DNA of 63,233 bases, from NCBI GenBank assembly GCA_002435145.1, contig DJLT01000092.1:4541-67773 (forward strand), given 5' to 3'. Position numbers and translations under genes: made by a program. Positions 61,331 to 63,233 of this stretch are shown here, piece after piece. The notes beneath the pieces are model-generated. The model was not told the origin of the DNA and made no database searches. It saw only the letters and a list, made by a program, of their open reading frames with translations. Position 1 is the first letter of the stretch. The number at the start of each line of letters is the position of its first letter. The stretch comes from Neptuniibacter sp. UBA6509. Lineage in GTDB: Bacteria; Pseudomonadota; Gammaproteobacteria; Pseudomonadales; Balneatricaceae.

Positions 61331-62464
61331 TTAATATAAATTATTTAGAGATGCTTGGTTAAGGTTTTTACGCAGGTATTTCCATGAACCATCTTTGTCT
61401 GTCCCTACAATGATGGGAGAGACCTTTCTGGCAACTTCATCTGCATAGTTGAAATTTGAGGTGAGGTATTCGGTAATATCGGATGCACGCATGTTAGCGT
61501 TTGAGATATAAAATTTCTTAAATGCGTGGAAAAGGCCTATCGCTTTCAGTTTTCCAAGCGTAGTAACAACATCTTCCATAGCTAGTCTACGGTAATGCTG
61601 CCTATCTCCTTTATTCTTAACTAGCTCATTGATAATTAAGGTAGCAAAGTCATGCGCGAGCCGATCATGTATGCCGAACAAGATCAACTCGTTTAATACT
61701 TTCTTCCTGTTTATTTTGCTGCTCAGTTTTGTCTCGTTAATGTTTCTGTACATCACAACAAAGACATAAAATAGCTTTTCTGGGAAGTTGATAAAGCAAA
61801 TATCATCAAGGTCAAGGAGGCTAAGCATTATGGCTCGAATGTCCATAAACTCTTGTTCCATTTCCGATACGTATGACGAAGCCAGGTAACTAGGAATAAA
61901 AGCTATCATGTTGTCAATAGAGAGCCTGACGACTCTATCTTCTGTCAGTCGATATTCTTTATTGCCTTTCTTAACTGTAACAAAAACCTTTGGCTGAATT
62001 TGATCCCGCATGCCATCATACTGATCGTAATGTTTCATGGGGGAGCTGCTGTTTTCTTCAATCTCGCGATATTGAATGCCCTTTGGGAATATGCAAAAGC
62101 TATCTTTTGCATTCCAGCGTAAATCTTGAAATGAAATTAATAACAAGTCCATTGGGAGTAATGTACCTGCATTAACCATGTAATGAGTCTTTTCATTATA
62201 AAATGAGCTATAGTCCTGGTCGGAAAATTGTGGGGCAATAGTAAGGTAGTCCAGGTCAGCTCGGATATCGCTATTTAATATGCCTGTGACAGGAAAAATT
62301 CTGATTTCTACGTCTTCCGGTACTTGAAACCAGATTTCGAACTTCCTATGTTTTGCCTCTTCAACTAAAAAGGCTCGGGTACGGCCGGTTATCGAGGATA
62401 ATTCCTCTATTGAAATGAATTTATCAACGAGTCTTCCTGTGAAGTATGTCGTAAAAAAATTCAT
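61331..62464 (-). CDS. Unknown 377-residue protein of the element
   Basis: I do not recognise this protein. 377 residues from ATG 62464 (MNFFTTYFTGRLVDKFISIEEL), with GAGGGA upstream; the frame opens at a TTG eight codons earlier. The first 60 residues look like an HTH (FISIEELSSITGRTRAFLVEEAKHRK) followed by a short beta hairpin. A middle part with charged, beta-rich character (about 60-180) gives way to a mostly helical C-terminal half, ending in a Lys/Asn-rich tail. No signal peptide, membrane segment or catalytic motif is visible. Same strand as the other cargo genes. A DNA-binding or replication role is only a guess from the HTH-like start and the setting. Confidence 0.6.
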   Translation of the reverse strand: MNFFTTYFTGRLVDKFISIEELSSITGRTRAFLVEEAKHRKFEIWFQVPEDVEIRIFPVTGILNSDIRADLDYLTIAPQFSDQDYSSFYNEKTHYMVNAGTLLPMDLLLISFQDLRWNAKDSFCIFPKGIQYREIEENSSSPMKHYDQYDGMRDQIQPKVFVTVKKGNKEYRLTEDRVVRLSIDNMIAFIPSYLASSYVSEMEQEFMDIRAIMLSLLDLDDICFINFPEKLFYVFVVMYRNINETKLSSKINRKKVLNELILFGIHDRLAHDFATLIINELVKNKGDRQHYRRLAMEDVVTTLGKLKAIGLFHAFKKFYISNANMRASDITEYLTSNFNYADEVARKVSPIIVGTDKDGSWKYLRKNLNQASLNNLY

Positions 62465-62641
62465 TTTTGGTGAGTCCCTCTGTGGCAAGAATCGATGGGC
62501 ATGGTTTTTATGGCATGACTTAATCTTTTCTGATTTCTCTAAGGGCTAGAGATAGAAAAGATGGTGGAGCTATATTAAATCTAGAGAGCAAATAGAGTCT
62601 AACGTAAAATTCTTTTAGATGGAGCAAGGTATCCCATTCGT

Positions 62642-63037
62642 CTATGAAATCAAATCCGGATGCTTTGCTATACAACGCAGAAGCGTTCTTGCTGCTCCAC
62701 AAGGGTGTCTTCTTCCTTGCTCCCAATCTCGTAGTGTTCTCACACTTATACCCAGCCTTCGTGAGAATTTAACCTGGGTTAATTGGAGCGTTTTTCTGAC
62801 TTCAATAGCTGATTCAACAAGAGGATCCAACTGCTGGGAGTTGCTTTCAAAATCGTTCCACGGACACGCATTTTCCGGGTTATCCGACTGCATAGCCGTA
62901 CTTTGGTGGTTTGATATAGGAAATTGTTCTACTGCTCGGTGAGAGCTTTGCCGTGCATATTTCGCCTTGATGTGGGGATTGTCTGCTTCGTACTGTCGCA
63001 TCCAGCGGTCTGTGATTGAAAGGTATTGATCTGACAT
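62642..63037 (-). CDS. XRE/NadS-like transcriptional regulator with long N-terminal extension
   Basis: 131 residues from ATG 63037, preceded by GAGGAT at 8 bases. The C-terminal 55 residues are an XRE helix-turn-helix (ALTQVKFSRRLGISVRTLRDWEQGRRHP-like, read here as LTQVKFSRRLG then ISVRTLRDWEQGRRHP) ending LLRCIAKHPDLIS, typical of NadS/HigA-type antitoxins. The first 75 residues are polar and not part of the usual antitoxin. No RelE-like toxin is adjacent in the window. A perfect 7-base palindrome with a 3-base spacer (63113-63129) lies upstream, a likely self-operator. Confidence 0.75.
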   Translation of the reverse strand: MSDQYLSITDRWMRQYEADNPHIKAKYARQSSHRAVEQFPISNHQSTAMQSDNPENACPWNDFESNSQQLDPLVESAIEVRKTLQLTQVKFSRRLGISVRTLRDWEQGRRHPCGAARTLLRCIAKHPDLIS

Positions 63038-63112
63038 CACTAGATCCTCTAGGTAATGAGATTAACCGGTATGGTCATGCATAACATGCGTCAGTGTCGG
63101 TTCTCAAAAATA

Positions 63113-63129
63113 ATGAAATGAGATTTCAT
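63113..63129. promoter_or_regulatory. Candidate operator ATGAAAT-GAG-ATTTCAT
   Basis: Perfect 7-base arms round a three-base centre, 76 bases upstream of the XRE gene in AT-rich, promoter-like DNA (TATAAATTATG on the minus strand). The spacing and length suit a dimeric XRE regulator. Confidence 0.5.
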
Positions 63130-63196
63130 AATTTATAAAATAAACGGTAATCCTCCCATTTTTAACGGGTGTTAAAAGTAGAAGTTAAGCGACCAT

Positions 63197-63218
63197 CAAT
63201 GGTGGTTTTCCGCCATTG
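63197..63218. other. Hairpin CAATGGTGG-TTTT-CCGCCATTG
   Basis: Nine-base stem with one G-U wobble and a TTTT loop near the right edge. It may be the terminator of a gene outside the window or a regulatory hairpin; the T-run after it is weak. Confidence 0.4.
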
Positions 63219-63233
63219 GCTTTGTGTGGCCGT

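Larger units (their letters stand above)
57356..63233. mobile_element. Integrative element, left part (satellite/CP4-57-like backbone)
   Basis: From the mutS start to the right edge the window changes from housekeeping genes to a tyrosine integrase and four minus-strand genes: XRE regulator, unknown 377-residue protein, AlpA-like HTH and a DUF3987 protein. int, alpA and a DUF3987 (yfjI) gene also mark E. coli CP4-57 and P4-like elements. The left boundary is probably between mutS and the integrase (57356-57599). No tRNA or second attachment site is visible, and the element continues outside, so its size and cargo are unknown. Confidence 0.75.

Noticed and set aside
62520-62726. 68-residue minus-strand frame overlapping the XRE gene
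   Set aside because: Its only start lies inside the XRE gene without a ribosome binding site, and it does not resemble a RelE/HigB toxin. It was considered as the missing toxin partner or a remnant, but support is lacking.

Overview
The window is a chromosomal segment of a gammaproteobacterium. Gene order and protein sequence resemble marine members of the Oceanospirillales/Pseudomonadales: rpoS-mutS, roxSR-like regB/regA, a pseudomonad-type DNA polymerase III psi subunit beside rimI, and FabY. Genus cannot be fixed from sequence alone. Coding density is high and nearly all of the first 57.4 kb is vertically inherited core genome. No rRNA, tRNA, CRISPR array or insertion sequence was recognised.

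Layout. 1-4.7 kb (minus strand): the N-terminal part of phoH, miaB, an EF-hand-like acidic protein, epmB. 4.8-6.4 kb: efp and epmA, which with epmB form the EF-P beta-lysylation set. 6.5-13 kb: a PatB/MalY-type PLP enzyme, leuA, holD (psi), rimI, a response-regulator diguanylate cyclase, a membrane protein and a RegB/RegA redox two-component pair. 14.6-20.3 kb: prfC, tatD, a small lipoprotein, fabY, an OmpA lipoprotein. 20.3-23 kb: flgT divergent from flgO-flgP (flagellar H-ring). 23-26.8 kb: DUF1244, glnD, map. 27-45.9 kb: the long rpsB-tsf-pyrH-frr-uppS-cdsA-rseP-bamA-skp-lpxD-fabZ-lpxA-lpxB-rnhB-dnaE-accA-tilS block, joining translation, undecaprenyl phosphate, outer-membrane assembly, lipid A, fatty acids and replication. 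46-54.7 kb: pyrG-eno-ftsB-truD-surE-pcm-DUF368(popT)-nlpD-rpoS. 54.8-57.4 kb: mutS, convergent with rpoS.

From about 57.4 kb to the right end lies a horizontally acquired integrative element. It has a tyrosine integrase reading right and, facing it, minus-strand genes for an XRE regulator, an unknown 377-residue protein, an AlpA-like HTH protein and a DUF3987 (YfjI-like) protein. This resembles the backbone of CP4-57/P4-like satellites. The element runs past the window edge, so its cargo and second attachment site are not visible.

The most striking observation concerns genes that are absent. dxr (normally cdsA-dxr-rseP) and ispD-ispF (normally ftsB-ispD-ispF-truD) are cleanly missing from two otherwise conserved operons, with the flanking genes 1 and 5 bases apart. 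Three MEP-pathway genes missing from two separate loci suggests either replacement of the pathway (for example by mevalonate enzymes, as in Coxiella and Legionella) or relocation of these genes. uppS shows the cell still needs isopentenyl units. Several starts were moved from the longest reading frame to the codon supported by a ribosome binding site or family alignment; TTG starts are used by phoH, fabY and lpxA.
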